Shown: positions 25,322 to 38,417 of the stretch, one piece after another
Layout: each line of letters starts with the position of its first letter
How positions within the stretch are numbered: position 1 is the first letter of the stretch
Source: Salminus brasiliensis
Lineage: Eukaryota; Chordata; Actinopteri; Characiformes; Bryconidae
Length of the DNA stretch: 64,000 nt
Assembly (NCBI RefSeq): GCF_030463535.1
Contig: NC_132898.1
Coordinates: 25,269,162 to 25,333,161, forward strand
Direction: 5' to 3'
Made by a program: the position numbers and the translations under genes
The notes under the pieces: model-generated
Database searches by the model: none
What the model was told of the DNA's origin: nothing
The model's input: only the letters and a program-made list of their open reading frames with translations

Positions 25322-25860
25322 TAAAAATGACGATGATGATGATAATAATAATAATACTTTTATTAAATGAATTCGTTTTTCAATGCATTTTCTCAAAATT
25401 GTTAAATTAAGGAAACAATTTATTAATTCTAAATATTACTGATCTACTTTAGGGGCTCTGTAGAAATGTCCAAGGCATCCAGTCAAATATAAAAGTACAG
25501 AGATGGGTAGAAAAGCTTAAACCCATACTGAAGTAAAATAATGTTGCTTTGGTAAAATAATGACTAAAGAAAAAGTAAAGGTACTGTCCCCAAACACAAC
25601 TTAAATAAGTTGTAAATACAAAGCACATAAGCTAACAAAATATATGTTATTTAGAAATAATATAAATAACAATAAATTTATCAAACCTTGACACTTTAGG
25701 GGCTCTGTAGAAATGCCCAAGGCCTCCAGTCAAATATAAAAGTACAGAAGTGGGTAGAATAGCCTAAACCTGCTCAAGTGAATGTTTTGCTACTTTGGAG
25801 GAATAACAACACATCTAAAATACAAATTAAGTAAAAACAGAAAAGAGTCTGGTCAGAAAA
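25100..25860. repeat. Three degenerate tandem units upstream of itpr1
   Basis: The motif 'CCAGTCAAATATAAAAGTA' followed by 'AAGTAAAATAAT..TTGCTTTGG' and 'AAGTAAA..TACTGTCCCCAAA' recurs at about 25120-25270, 25455-25600 and 25705-25850. The second and third units share the preceding 'GGGGCTCTGTAGAAATG'. The first two are separated by an ATA/ATG trinucleotide microsatellite (25289-25358). Units are well diverged, so the tandem duplication is old. Confidence 0.7.
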
Positions 25861-28154
25861 CTACTTAAACAAACATTTCAGGGCATTGGTTACACAATTC
25901 CCCCTAGCTGATCAGCCAAGACATCTTAGGTATCTTACTCCAGCTGAAGTTTTACATCTTAAGTTTACTCCAGCTGAAGTTTTAGTTGTTGCTTTGGTTG
26001 TAGCTGCAATAGCCTTAGCTAAGAACCTGCAGTGGAGCGAGATTCAGTATCTATGAGCATAGGCTCTAAAGTTTTTTTGTGTGTAAAATAAAGTTATAGA
26101 ATGATTCAGATTTAAACAAAACAAGCAACAGTTCATTAACATCAATAGATATAGCTATGAAAAAATCATGAATAAATTGTGATTAAAATATATATTGATA
26201 CAAGTATTTTAATTTAAAAGTACAACTCCTTTACAAAATGTACCAATGCATGCATTATACATATATTTGAGATATGAAAACATCTCTGTGTAGTGAAGCA
26301 AACATTTCTATTAATGAAGACATAAATATTAGGCCATAGAAATGTTTAATAATAGAAGATTCACCTTTTCCATGTTTTCAAGAACAGTATATGTTAAACA
26401 AAAAAAGTTCTTTTTGACCTTTCAGTTAATTATCCACCCAACATGTTCCTGGAACAGTCATAATGTTACTAAGATCAGTGATAGGTCATTCAGCAACAAT
26501 GCACCCCCACTAGAAGTTGTCATATGAAATATTGAAGTTTGAGGAGGTTTCAGCCTAAAACATTTTTAAAAACCTTTCAAGGCCAAGAGGCATATTGTAC
26601 AGCATTGTAAAACATTTCTCAAATGTTCACCTGTGTTGCAACATTACAAATAAAACTCATGTGGTTCACTGGTGGGTTTGGAAAGTAAATAAAATGGTGA
26701 TATTTGTATTGTGGTCATAGAGACCTCTGGTCGCATTCACAACCCCTGTAAAGAAATCGGACAGGATACGTTAATTTCTCTGTAACGAACCATTTCACCA
26801 CCAGTCCTCCACTCTGAATTACTGTTTACACCTCAATCATTGAATTGAATGTAGAAAAAATAATGCAAATTAATGCATAGGTCATAGGTCAAGTTTATGT
26901 AGTTGGTTATGGATAATGTCTGTCAGTTTTATCGTTTGATTTCAGATCTGGGTGATTATGGAAATCTACAAAAAATACAGCTTTATCATAAAACAGTTTT
27001 ATCAAAAAATATGTGGGCCATCATTTGTTTATTACAAATTGAAGCAAAAATTATGAGTCACATACACACTTATACACGGTACAACCATCAGTTTTAAAGA
27101 CTGTCTACTTGTACAAAACTAGGAGATAAAGGCAGACTAAGTGAAATATATAATTAGTAATAGAGTAAAATAAAATAGAAATAAATAAGACATAATAAGG
27201 TCGAAAATTAAATATGTAGAATTAGCAAAAATAATCATTTAAACACATAAATCATATGAAAAAATAGGGAATTTGTGTGCAGTGTAGGAATGAGTGTATG
27301 ATTGAGAAGCATACAAATAATATACACTGTATTTACAATATGACTGTTAAATAATGATACAGATCATTTCTCAAGCTGTTTAATTACACACCTACAATGA
27401 GTGTCATCCATGTGTCAAAAACAGTGGCTCCAAAAAAAAATGTCATACAGTATGTAAGACCTCCAGGGGCTCACAGGAGAGGTGAGAGGGGGAAGGCTGT
27501 CAAAAACAGAGCAACTGTTGACCTCACCTATGAAGTGGAGACAGCGTTCTGCTTGCAATGTGTCAAGTCCCTAAAAGGCTTTTATTATGGTGCTGTGGAC
27601 TGCCGTTAATGTACACACATTTGGGCCTAGAGGTTAAATCTAGCACGATTTTCATAAAATCCTGTGAGGCTCCTGGCAGACTGCTGAAACTGAGTGTCAT
27701 GAGTCCTTGAGATTTTTTTATACATTCCTTTTTCTGCCTGTCAATTTCGGTCAGTTTTCATTTCAAGTTTAGAAGAGGCTGACCCACAAACCAAGTTGGT
27801 GATCCACTTTTTTGCATCTGGCCTAAAAAAAAAAGAAAGAAAAAAGACTCCAGCCCATAAATTTTTCAATCATTGGAGATGCGGCCTGGTCGAGATAAGC
27901 TCTGGCATGGACACAAAGAAATACTCTCCAAATCAATCCTCGCGTGACTCCTTGTGGCTTCAGTAAACATTTTTTTGATGCTACAATAAATCAACGACAA
28001 ACATGAGAAGATGCAGCTTTTAGATCACGCTTATGATCAAGTAAAGAGAGAGCTTAAACACTTACAATATTGTGCAGATGTTTTAGGCACCTAATTACAT
28101 TATATGAAATGAATATCATATAATATAGAATTAAATTAAAATGAATATGACATG

Positions 28155-28395
28155 GGACAGTGGTGGCTCAGCAGTTAGAGCACCAGGTTATTGATGACAG
28201 GGTTGTGAGTTCCATTCCCAGGCTCGGCAAGCTGCCACTGTTGGGCCCTTTAGCAAGGCCCTTTGTCCCTAGTGCACATGCTTATTATCACTGTCTGTGT
28301 TAATCACTTGTGTGTGCGTTCACTGCATGGATGGGTTAAAGGTGGAGGCCAAATTCTATCTGTGTCCAACACAAATGGTGAATAGGGTTGTCTTG
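28155..28395 (+). mobile_element. tRNA-derived SINE, family 2, copy 1
   Basis: The head AGTGGTGGCTCAGCAGTTAG (A box) and GGTTGTGAGTTCCATTCCCA (decayed B box) are followed by GGCAAGCTGCCACTGTTGGG and CCCTTTAGCAAGGCCCTTTG. The tail contains 'GATGGGTTAAA'. The same order recurs at 42553-42835. Polymerase III promoter boxes mark it as tRNA-derived. Confidence 0.85.
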
Positions 28396-28853
28396 TTTTG
28401 CCTATAAGCATCTCTCTCAGCAATAAGAGGGTTTGTACTGTAAAAACTCTAGATCACATTACAACAGATGCACTTGAATATAAATACAGTACACAAGAAC
28501 AAGAAGTTCTCATTGTGAAGAAAGACGTTGATATTTTCAATTCCATCACCAGCTTACCTGATTTAACATCATTAAGCACTGATATACCAAACCAAGTGTT
28601 GGATGAGAACTATACATAACACCAGAAACCCATGAGAAGAGCTTTGGAGGTGTTTAATGATCACAGTGATGTAAAACCTCTACTTTCTGTAGGAATGTTC
28701 ATTGTATTCATTCAGATAAATACAATTTGACAGGGAACTAAAACTTTTGCAACAGGGTTGTATGTGTTTAGTCTGTGTGTGACTTTGTGTGAATATGTAC
28801 GTACAAACACCATCAGTCTGAATGCTTTCATTAGCTGTGTGTGGTTGAGTATG

Positions 28854-28857
<4 letters not shown>

Positions 28858-28910
<53 letters not shown>
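28858..28910. repeat. GT microsatellite
   Basis: About 26 GT dinucleotides with one CG near the start. A CA tract with interruptions (29054-29095) follows 150 bp later. Confidence 0.97.
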
Positions 28911-28912
<2 letters not shown>

Positions 28913-30079
28913 AAGTCAGAGTGACGTAACCTGCAGTAGGCCTTTGAGATGGAAATGTTCACCAATTGTTTGACTCTCCTCACACAGCTGCTGTATTGTA
29001 GCAGATTACCACTAAAACAGAGGCACGCTGTTTACTGCTTTGATCAGCTACTTTCACACACACACACACATACACACACACACACTCACACACCATCTTC
29101 TGTCCTCATTAGACACGCTAAGAGAAAGCACTTAAACATCAATCTAATGGCGCATTCATTACCTTTGTGTAGGCCTGTGGTAGAGAGCTGACCACTGTAT
29201 ATATAGAGAAGTTCAGTTTTGCTGTTTTATTGAGAGACAGGAGAGTCTGATGGGTGTCCGTGTCTAAAGAAACTGGGCAAGACATAAAATATATATTTTT
29301 AATAAGCTTATGATTGGTTAAGCCTGTTCGGTTGGCCTTAATTAGTTAGCTGATGATTAGCTGGATCTGTTGGCTCCTCCATGTCTGTGTCTGAAAAGTA
29401 TGTAATGCTGCCCACTCAGATTCTGAGGCAGTAAGACACCCATTCATGTCTCAGTCAAAGGTTAGTAATCTAGCCTTGTGTTTTAGTGGGTGAAAATGCT
29501 AATAGCTAATGACAACACAGCTAAACACTCATACCTAGCAGTGAACTGTCCATACCTTGGCAACGTCAGAACGCTTGTTGCCTTTGTAATTCGGTTACAG
29601 ATATCTATATCACCACACTGTCTCCTGAGACAGCATCATGAGCAAGGCTTCAAGTCAGCTAGCTACCCCCAGTTTCAGACACAGCCTACGACTGGTTAGA
29701 ATATGGGTGCGTCCCAAATGCGTACCAAATACTAATACTGACCATTTTTTGAGTATGAAGTATGTAGTGTAGGTAAAAGTGTCAAAGTTAAGCATACTCA
29801 AATATCCAAGATAAATAGATAAATATTCAGGGTCAGAACCGGTCTGTTTTTAAGTGTGGTGACGATGGACACTTTAAACCCACACTGCAATGTTAAATGG
29901 AAAGGTAGGAGATACTCATATGACATATGTTGCCATAGCAACACTTCAGCACATCCTCTTAGTACAAAACGGGTTAGTACGTTAATATTTTTGTGTACTA
30001 ACCTGCTAAACTCTCGCACTATTCGCACTTTTAAGATAAGTATATAGTATATACCTTATTATTGTATTAGTATTAGTGT

Positions 30080-30415
30080 GAAGTAGGCTATTGGGATGCA
30101 GCCTATGACTGGTTAGCTCATGCTTGTTTAACCTATGATTGCTCAGTCTCAGCTTAGTTAGTCTGTGATTGATTATTTTATGGTTGGTTGTGTTATGATT
30201 AGTAAGCATCTGATCAGTTATCTTAAAATTAGCTAGCCTCTGTTTGGTTAGGTTATGATGGGTTAGCCTATGATTGGTTAGCATTTGAATGGCTAGAATA
30301 TAATTGGTTAGCTTTTGATTGGTAAGCTTGATTGCTTGTCTGGTAATCTGGCTATGATTGGTTAGCTTGTGACTATTTGGTCTGTGATTGGTTAGCTTGG
30401 GTGTTGCTAAAACTG
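30080..30415. repeat. Decayed minisatellite of 'GATTGGTTAGC' units
   Basis: About 16 to 18 spaced copies of a roughly 20-bp unit with core TGATTGGTTAGC and variants (GGTTAGCCT, AGTTAGCTTG, GGTTAGCATTTGA). On the minus strand it stays open for 137 codons, reading repeated LTNHRL-like pieces, which is an artefact of the repeat. Outlying copies of the same core lie at 29308-29360 and 29690-29700. Confidence 0.8.
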
Positions 30416-32049
30416 TCATTTTAAGCTCACAGCCCAGGTCAACTAGCTAGTATAAGCACACTAATATTAATTTATTAATATTAATTAATTTCTTATTGAA
30501 ATCTGTTCTGAATTATTTGGTCAGCTAGCTTAGTAGGCTAGCCAGTTCTGTAGTCTGATCGCTGCTGATTTGCTAGGATAAAGCAAGCTTCACTTACACC
30601 AGAAGAGACCAAGCAGACTGTTTTTCGTGGAATTCGTACATGCTTCTTATGAAAGTCACTCACACTCATGACAAGTACAAAAAATATACTAGAAGCTTCG
30701 ATGATAGCAACGGAGCGGCTACCGTGTTTCATCTAAAGTGTGAAAACATGCACAACCCTATTGTTCCCAGACTGCAACCCATTGGGTCAGGACTGTGGGT
30801 CACTGGCCTAAAATATCCAGAGCAAATCATATCATGACCTATAGCGCAGCACATCTTCTAATGTGCTTGACCTGTTGCACTGATACTGATACAGCTGTAC
30901 AGCTACAATGTTAATAACATAAAATGATAAGATATGATTATTAAAAGCAATGGGTATTGTGCTTTACATTTTACAGTACTTGTTTAATTCACCCAGTTCC
31001 AGAAGATGCTTAAAGGGTGAGTCCCATGTTTGGAGTTGAAGATAACATTGAAGATACCGTCTCACTCTGTGCTTTGGCAGTTTGCCTGATTGTCTGTCTC
31101 TTTCACAGGCCTACTTAATCTGCTTTGTATAGATTGTCTGGTGATACTGAGGGCAGATTGAATTAACTAACTCCAATGAGGAAGGAACTAGTCACTGACA
31201 TTGTGTTTTTAAAGGATACACAACTAAAAGGTCATGATAATGAAGCACTATTGTAAAAAAAAAAACCCTGAATGATTCATGATTCTCTTGCGTGTGTAAT
31301 AAACAGTGAGACGATATGGACATGGAGTCCAAAAAGAGGAACAAATCCACACAAAAAAAGAGGAGCAAGAGAAGAATGTAGCTATTGTGATGTGACACAG
31401 GAGAACAGAGAGAGAATATACAGTAACTGTACGTCTATTGTTGGAGCCGTTGTGACAGGAATGAGTGAATGGGGGGAGGGGTGTCTTTGTGGTCCTTGTG
31501 AGGTGGCGTGGTTGGTTTCACAATCGAGAGCAAGCTCACTTTGATCTCCTGCACATCTCACGTAAACATGCAAGTTTGTGCTTCTCTTTGCCGTCTCAGT
31601 GGAGCCAGAAGATAAATCAACTGTGTTGCACAGGCCTCTAGTGACTCCACTATTCAGAGATCACAGACACTGGTCTCGGATCAGCACTGACTTCAGAGTT
31701 GACATTCATCATTAGCATCAACATTGACTGGAAATTGTAACACAGTTTCCTTCCATTCTGTGACATATCTATGAGTGATTCATGGTAACCTTGGGGTAGG
31801 GGGGGTGGTCTCTGAGCTGGTGGTGGGAGGAGGAAGTTAAATATTTAATATATAATATATATAATCTTATAGGTTAGAAATAAGTATTCATATTTTGCCC
31901 CACCTACTGGTGTGTGATGACATCATCAGTCATTCAGTAATTAAATTTAGATGTCAGATTACAGGAAAGTTGACTGAATCTTGCTTTACCCCTTTAAACC
32001 CCAAAGGCCTATATGTGGGCCCATACATCCATTCCTCGCCCTGAAACCA

Positions 32050-32205
32050 CATAGGTTACTGAATTATTTATAGTAGTTACTGAATCATTTATAGTAGACA
32101 CTGAATCACTTATAGAAGCTAGTGAATCATTTATTGCAGTTGCTAAATCAAGAAATAGTACATACTGAATCATTCATAGAAGATACTGAATCATGTGGTA
32201 ATGGT
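32050..32205. repeat. Short minisatellite of 'ACTGAATCATTTATAGTAG' units
   Basis: Six to seven copies of a 20-24 bp unit with core TACTGAATCATTTATAG. The first three are well preserved and the last three carry AGAAG instead of GTAG. One unit is disrupted (TGCTAAATCAAGAAATAG). Confidence 0.75.
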
Positions 32206-33329
32206 GATGGGAATCAGGGGTTGTCATGACTACAATACAAAATTTATTTACTATCTTGACCAACCAGTAAACCTACATGTATGTTCTGAGGTTTGTCTCT
32301 AATGTTGATGATGGTAAAATAGTAGGCAATCTAAAAAATATGTTTTCTTTGGGAATTATTTATAATACATCGTCCTGCAAAAACAGATTCCTATCACCAC
32401 CACTATGAACAATTCTGACTCTAGTAGTCGCCCAGGTAGGCCCACTGTGACCCACACCAGGAAAAAATGAATAAGAAGACCACTAACATGAAGTTCTGGC
32501 ACAGTTTGTTTGTAATTGTGTAGCTGGACACTTGCAGCATGGCGTGTTTAAAATGTGTCGTTGCTCATGCTACAGCCCTGCCGGTGAGGCGAATGTGTTC
32601 TGCCCTACAGGACAAAGTTCTGTCTCACTAAAAATAAAAGACAATTATGCAGTGATAATGGCTTTGGTCGTCCCCTGGGGAACGTTCTTATTAGAACAGT
32701 ATTAGAGTAGTGTTGCTCTAATTAACCACTGTGGATTGGACTTGGACTGCTCTTTGTGCTCACATCACAACTATTGATCTGCTTTAGGTGTCCTTTTCCA
32801 GTTTAATGGATAATCAGAGTTGCAGACTTAAAAACCACTAATTTGCTAGAGTAGAGGATGGGGTGGAGCAAGTAAGTGAAGTGTGTAAAGTAAGTGGAGC
32901 AAGTGAAGTGATGTAAGTCAGAAACTTAGCAGTCAATAAACTGCGTAAAATAAAGTTTGGACCTCTTGTGCATTTGACTGGAGTAAATCTCATTGGCTGA
33001 ACTCAGCATAGGATAATAAACCCCACCTTGTCTTTATGATTATTTGATTAACTGGGAAAAAAATGACATTGGCTGGCGCCCAAAATGGGATGGCCAATTT
33101 CATCATAGTGAGCCTGGAAATTGACTTCTGTGCTCCACCCACTAATTATTTTTTTTATATTTAGTGATACTGGTTGGACAAGCTTCACAAAACATAGGAA
33201 GAAATCTCATCCAACCTAATAAGAAACCAGTGTAGTTTCCCAGTTCAAAATCAACCAAACTGAGCGGGACCATGTTGTTGTTATCCAGCCAACTTGCTCA
33301 TGTGGTGGAACGTGGGATAGGTGGATTCC

Positions 33330-33545
33330 AGGTGTGCATGGGCTCTGAGTGGGTTTGCCCATGTGTTTTTACTGGGATCCAGTTAGACTTCCCAAATGGG
33401 CGCCATCGTTACAGCCCACCCTAATCTTACATGGGTTCCATCTAGGCCCCACGTACAGTGTACAACTCAGATGGGGCCCATGTTTAACCCCTCCTGATCC
33501 CAGTTGGGCTACACATACAGTTCACACATGGGCATGTTTTTCAGG
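33330..33545. repeat. Repeat of 'CATGTGGGTTCCATCTGGGCCC' type
   Basis: The words GGGTTTGCCCATGTG, TGGGATCCAGTT, CCCAAATGGGC, CATGGGTTCCATCTAGGCCC, CAGATGGGGCCCATG, TCCCAGTTGGGCTACA and ACATGGGCATG follow each other and are mutually related or inverted. They make a decayed, internally palindromic repeat. The 69-codon frame over it looks protein-like only because of the repetition. Confidence 0.55.
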
Positions 33546-34047
33546 TTGTTGCAACTAAGCAGGTTAATGCTAATGTTAGCTTGATTAAATGAAAACATAT
33601 CTGATCTATCTTAACAGTGTTACATTTACACACATATGAAATATATATCATTTGAAATGAACAGCACATGTATAGTGTAATAACTAAAAAACCTGAGCTG
33701 TACTTTATTCCATAAGGGTGAATTGGATGTAAACAGCAGTTTCTATGAAAGACCACAATTGTGGGATGCAGAACGTTCACCTGAGGCCTGAAGAACGAAG
33801 CTTGCAGAGCCGACACCTGTTCCAAAGCAGCAATATTTTGCATTCACTGGCTGCAATGAAATGGGAGATCTCTATTACTGTTTCCGTCTTAGCTGAAGAG
33901 GCTCACTCGGGCTGGCCTTTTCTAAAACAGCACTTGAAACAGTAGCGTGGGAATCCATACAGAACTCTCCCACTCACTGATGTTGTAACTATGGAAATGC
34001 ATCGCCGTGGTATTCTCCTGAGTTCTGAGATGGGGGAAGCACAGACA

Positions 34048-34051
<4 letters not shown>

Positions 34052-34130
<79 letters not shown>

Positions 34131-34136
34131 TAGAAA
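34052..34136. repeat. GA microsatellite
   Basis: A polypurine tract of GA dinucleotides with AAAG interruptions, about 85 bp. It is open on both strands, giving meaningless Arg-Glu or Leu-Ser frames. Confidence 0.95.
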
Positions 34137-35229
34137 GAGTGAGGGGGAAATAATATTTGGCAATGCTGAGACAATGGCAAAATGAGCAAAAATCTCTCAA
34201 AATACAATATTTACTGGTTTTCTTCTACAGGTTTTCCACCAATCCAAAGAATCTTTTATCCAGAAAAAGAAACAAAACATTTAAGCGTCCAAAGGTATGT
34301 TTGAGTTGTCATAGTTTTGTAGAGAACTATTATCTTTACCAATGAATCATTAAAGAACCTATGAGTCTGCATTCTACATAAACACATTTGTTTGGATACT
34401 ATGTGAGAACATGGGGTCCCATGTGTTTTATAGATGAAGTGTTGCATTGCAAAGCCCTGCGTAGTCTATCGTTTCACAACAAATTGGTCTGTTGGTTATT
34501 GAGTTGGAATTTGGCTGTTGAGTTGTGCTCTTGTTGACACTTTCATTTCATAACAATAACACTTATAGTTGACTGGGGCAGCTCTAGCAGGGATATTAGC
34601 AGTTAATATTAGGTAAAGGGGTCCCCTGGTCTATGGAGACGACATGGCCATAAGCCTACTTTTTCACACCTGTTAGCAATGGTTTGAGCTGAAACTGATT
34701 AATTAAGATGTGTGTCTGCATACGTTTTTGTTATACAATGTATATTGCAATTGAAATTAAATATAAACACATCCTGAATATTTCAGATTTTTTTCTAAAG
34801 CAACATATTTTATTTACAGTTGTCTTAATACTGTAGTATTACACTGCAAAAAGGCATGTCTTGACAAGCAACAACATCCTAAATGTCATAACATATGTCT
34901 AATATTTTTTACAGTATAGGCTTGGTGGTGTGTTTCTTGCCTGTGCTGGTATATGAAGAGTACTGTGGGCTGGCCTGCAGGTGTTGCTCCTGAGTGCCAG
35001 GCAGGCTTCATTAGCTCGCTGTAACGCACTGTGTAATTTCACCACTCTTAATGGCAGCGTGTCAAGCACCTGTCACAGATTAGTGGAAAACAAGCTGTGG
35101 GGTAAAACTCTAGCAGGCATGGAGAACAAGGAGGAGAATAAGGGCAAGAGAAGGAAAGAATGTGCTACAGGAAAATGAAAGAAATATTTGCTTATACATT
35201 TCAATAAAATAAGAATTATCATAAAATAA

Positions 35230-35430
35230 CAATCATGTGCAAAAGTGTGGGCACCCTTGCTGACATAACATGTTTTGTTGATTTTCTAAGTGCACCACAA
35301 TAACCACTTCACAAAGTGTGATTTGTATTAATAGCATTGGTGTGAAGGTGGAGCCCAGGACCAGAAAATACCAGTTCTTCAAAGCTGATTTAAAACAAGA
35401 TGCCCAGATTTTTGCATACAACCGTATGTA
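35230..35430. repeat. Probable dispersed-repeat fragment
   Basis: It starts ATGTGCAAAAGTGTGGGCAC then CCTTGCTGACATAAC and ends near CAGATTTTTGCATACAACCG. The word TGTGCAAAAGTnTGGGCACCC is one I associate with termini of fish DNA transposons. There is no second copy in this window, so the call rests on memory of the word and is weak. Confidence 0.35.
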
Positions 35431-36571
35431 GCAAAGAATACTAACAGAGACCAATAAACATGACATGAATATGTCTTTTATATAATTTGCAATATTAGCA
35501 TTGCCACAAGCAGAAAGGTGTAAACATTTAAAGCTCCATTGATGTAACTCAGTCTAAACATGCAGATGCCTTATTATCCAAAATCTACATCATCCAACAC
35601 TTAATACATGTTTGGTCTGTTTACAAATAAAAATTAGTTTGGCTAATATGGCTCTTTTTTTGCTTTACATCACCAACATCTTGATCTATATATCTGATCA
35701 CCCATCCAGTTCCCTCTGTATTTCTGGAAACACCAAGCTGCAGCTAGTTGTGGTGAAGTCTCTGATTGTAGCTTTAAAGATGTTAATGATGGTTCAGTCA
35801 CCCGGTCTTTACCCTTCACCAGTGCTGGAGCGCTAATCGCTCTCAGAGGAAGCTAAGCCTGCTAAGCCTATCAATAAACACAGGCCAGCCCAGTCACCTC
35901 CAAATGCTGTGACGTAGGCGGCAATAAGAATAGACACGACGCTGCTCATTATGAGTGTGTTCACAACTGTTATATATACATGTACTGTAAACTGTTACAG
36001 CAGTAATCTGAAGGGTAGTGAGAGCTGGTGAAAGCCTGCTAAACATGCATTCGTGCACTGAGAGGGAAGTCTATGGACTTATGAATTGTAGGTGGACCTG
36101 GTATTGTAGCTGGGTAACTGCTAGCATGGACAGTGGGTTAATGGGATTACTGAAGCTTAATCCAACAACAGGCTTTCGCTGCTGTAAACTGTAAAACTAA
36201 AATGAATGAACATTGCAGGTTCATGATGTTAGCATAATACTACCTCAATACTTTATAACCGTTGTTATAAAACAAAACTGTATTGCTTTTATTTTATCTA
36301 CTGACTTTACTTCAGTACAGCCAATCAAAACATGTTGCTCAATAACTTCTATACAGGCTTACTGGGCCTATAGACATGCTTGTTTTAAACTCTAGATGGC
36401 TGAGAAGCATGTTATTAGCTTTAGTAACTAGCAGCAGCATCTCTCAGTATCCCACTACACATCATTCAAAACCAGAGAGTTCAAGGTATGTCACTGGATA
36501 CTGTTCAATACAGATACCAACACTGATGTTGACTTCAGTACTGACACTTTTAGGCCAAATGCTTGTGGTCA

Positions 36572-36770
36572 AGTAGGGTGGTGATCATCCAATGCTCTTG
36601 GCGCTGAATGCAATCAAATCCTTACAGCACTGCTGCAAAATCTAATAGAGAGCCCTCACTGGACAGTAGAGACAGTTACTCCAACAAAAGCAGGATAAAC
36701 TAAATTTTAATACCTTTGATTTCAGAAGAAACAGTGAATGAGCAGGTGTCCCAATACTTTTGTCCATATA
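36572..36770 (-). mobile_element. Tc1-type MITE, copy F (left half, inverted)
   Basis: On the minus strand it begins with the best-preserved left terminus in the window, TATATGGACAAAAGTATTGG then GACACCTGCTCATTCACTG. It continues TTTCTTCTGAAATCAAAGGT, CCTGCTTTTGTTGGAGTAAC, TTTGATTGCATTCAGCGCCA and stops at GATGATCACCACCC. The right half is absent. Confidence 0.8.
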
Positions 36771-37489
36771 GGCTATTTCTATATGATTGCTTTTATCACA
36801 TCCTGTAGTAAAACACTTTTACAGTTTGTCTTCTGTATATTTTTACTGTAGTCTGAATTCATGCTTATAGGAGGATTCTCGCACACTTAGGCCTTGTGTG
36901 TAGCAAAATTCCTATTTCAAAACTTTAATGATCTTGTAATTCTGAGGATCCAATGGCAAGAAAAACAGTATTATAGCACTCGAATGACATCAGTAGACAT
37001 ACAGACTAAAAAATACTTTGCAGCAATACAACAGCAAAATGCAAATATTAATAAAGAACAGACATGAGCAACACTGAACATAGTGTCAAAGTAGGGTGTT
37101 TCTGAAGTAACACCAGCCAGCTGTAGTAGGTTCAGTAAATGAGGAAATCTGGTGTCTCTTTGGAGACGTGACCTACTTCCAACATGACAGGCTGCCCAAA
37201 TCTATTTCTATTGCGGCCAGTGAAGCCGGTCTGCTCACTGATCCCCTCAAAACCCTTCAGAATCTGATCAGCCACCCATCAAACTTCAGCATCTTGGCTG
37301 GACCTGATTCGTCCATGTGCGGCCTTGAATACCAAGCCAGACTTTGCCATTTATCAAAAGACAGTAACTGTTCAGGCTTACCATCATCTTACTGTAGTAC
37401 CATCCAGCACAGTATCTCCCTTACAACTTTTATCATGACTTAATAATCAAATCTTTATCTGCTGCAATGCCGTACATTTGATTGCCACA

Positions 37490-37775
37490 GTCTTTTTCTA
37501 CAGCAACCACTTGGCAACACCCTAGCAACCAACTACTTAAAATTACCATGGCAAATACCATAGCAACCGCCTGGCTCAACTCCAGCATTTTCTACAGCAA
37601 CCACTCAAAATATGTTAGCAACCACCTTAGCAACTATGCTACCCAGCTACTATTCCGTAGCAACACCCTAGCAACCACCAGGAAAACCATCAAATCACCT
37701 AGCAACAAACTAGCAACCACTAGGAATACCAAAGCAACTGCATGGCATCCACCGTTAGCATTAGCCTAGCAAGTT
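37490..37775. repeat. Minisatellite of 'TAGCAACCACC' units
   Basis: More than ten copies of CTAGCAACCA / TTGGCAACACC / ATAGCAACCGCC, spaced irregularly by 10 to 30 bp. The degenerate 95-codon frame over it (repeated SN, TT and AT dipeptides) is not a gene. Confidence 0.75.
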
Positions 37776-38417
37776 CCACTGAAAACAAAACCACTTCATT
37801 TCTTCAGCAAATCCACTTTTCTAGTTTACAGTCATACAGTATATTTGAGTTGATGTATATTTTTATTGCTACATTAATGAAGTTCCCACAGATTTTCACA
37901 AAAATCCTCCCCTAAAGAACATAAAGGCAAACGAAAACAACCCTAACATTCACACTAGTGTAATCTAGGTCATCACTATGCTCTATCCCTCTCTCTCTTT
38001 CTCTCTCTGCGCTCTTGACACATTGTCCCATATATAAATATAAGGCAACTCTGAGCTCACCGATTGCTGTACAGTGGCACCCAGGGCCGCTGCAGAAGGC
38101 TTATGGGGCTTTCTAATTAAACAAAGGACTGGCCTACTTTCCTAGACAGAAATTAGGGCCAAACAAGAAAAATGGCAGCCCCAACAGTCACTGATCTGAT
38201 TTATTTATTTATTCATTTTGAAGATGTGTTTCTTTTGATGCAGGAGGAGTCGTTTGGCCCATTTCTAAGGCAAAATCTCAATCTGAGGCCTTACCAAGAG
38301 AATCTGAAAATAGACTTTCTCTTGGGCTGCTGACGTATGCGTGACTTCAATATCACATTTCTAATGGCAGCCAATTTGACCCTTTTGCTCCACTTTATAC
38401 ATCATATACAGTAAACA

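Noticed and set aside
27397-27609. 70-codon open frame with basic residues
   Set aside because: Starts at an ATG but has no conserved motif, no exon borders and AT-rich surroundings. Length is within chance expectation.
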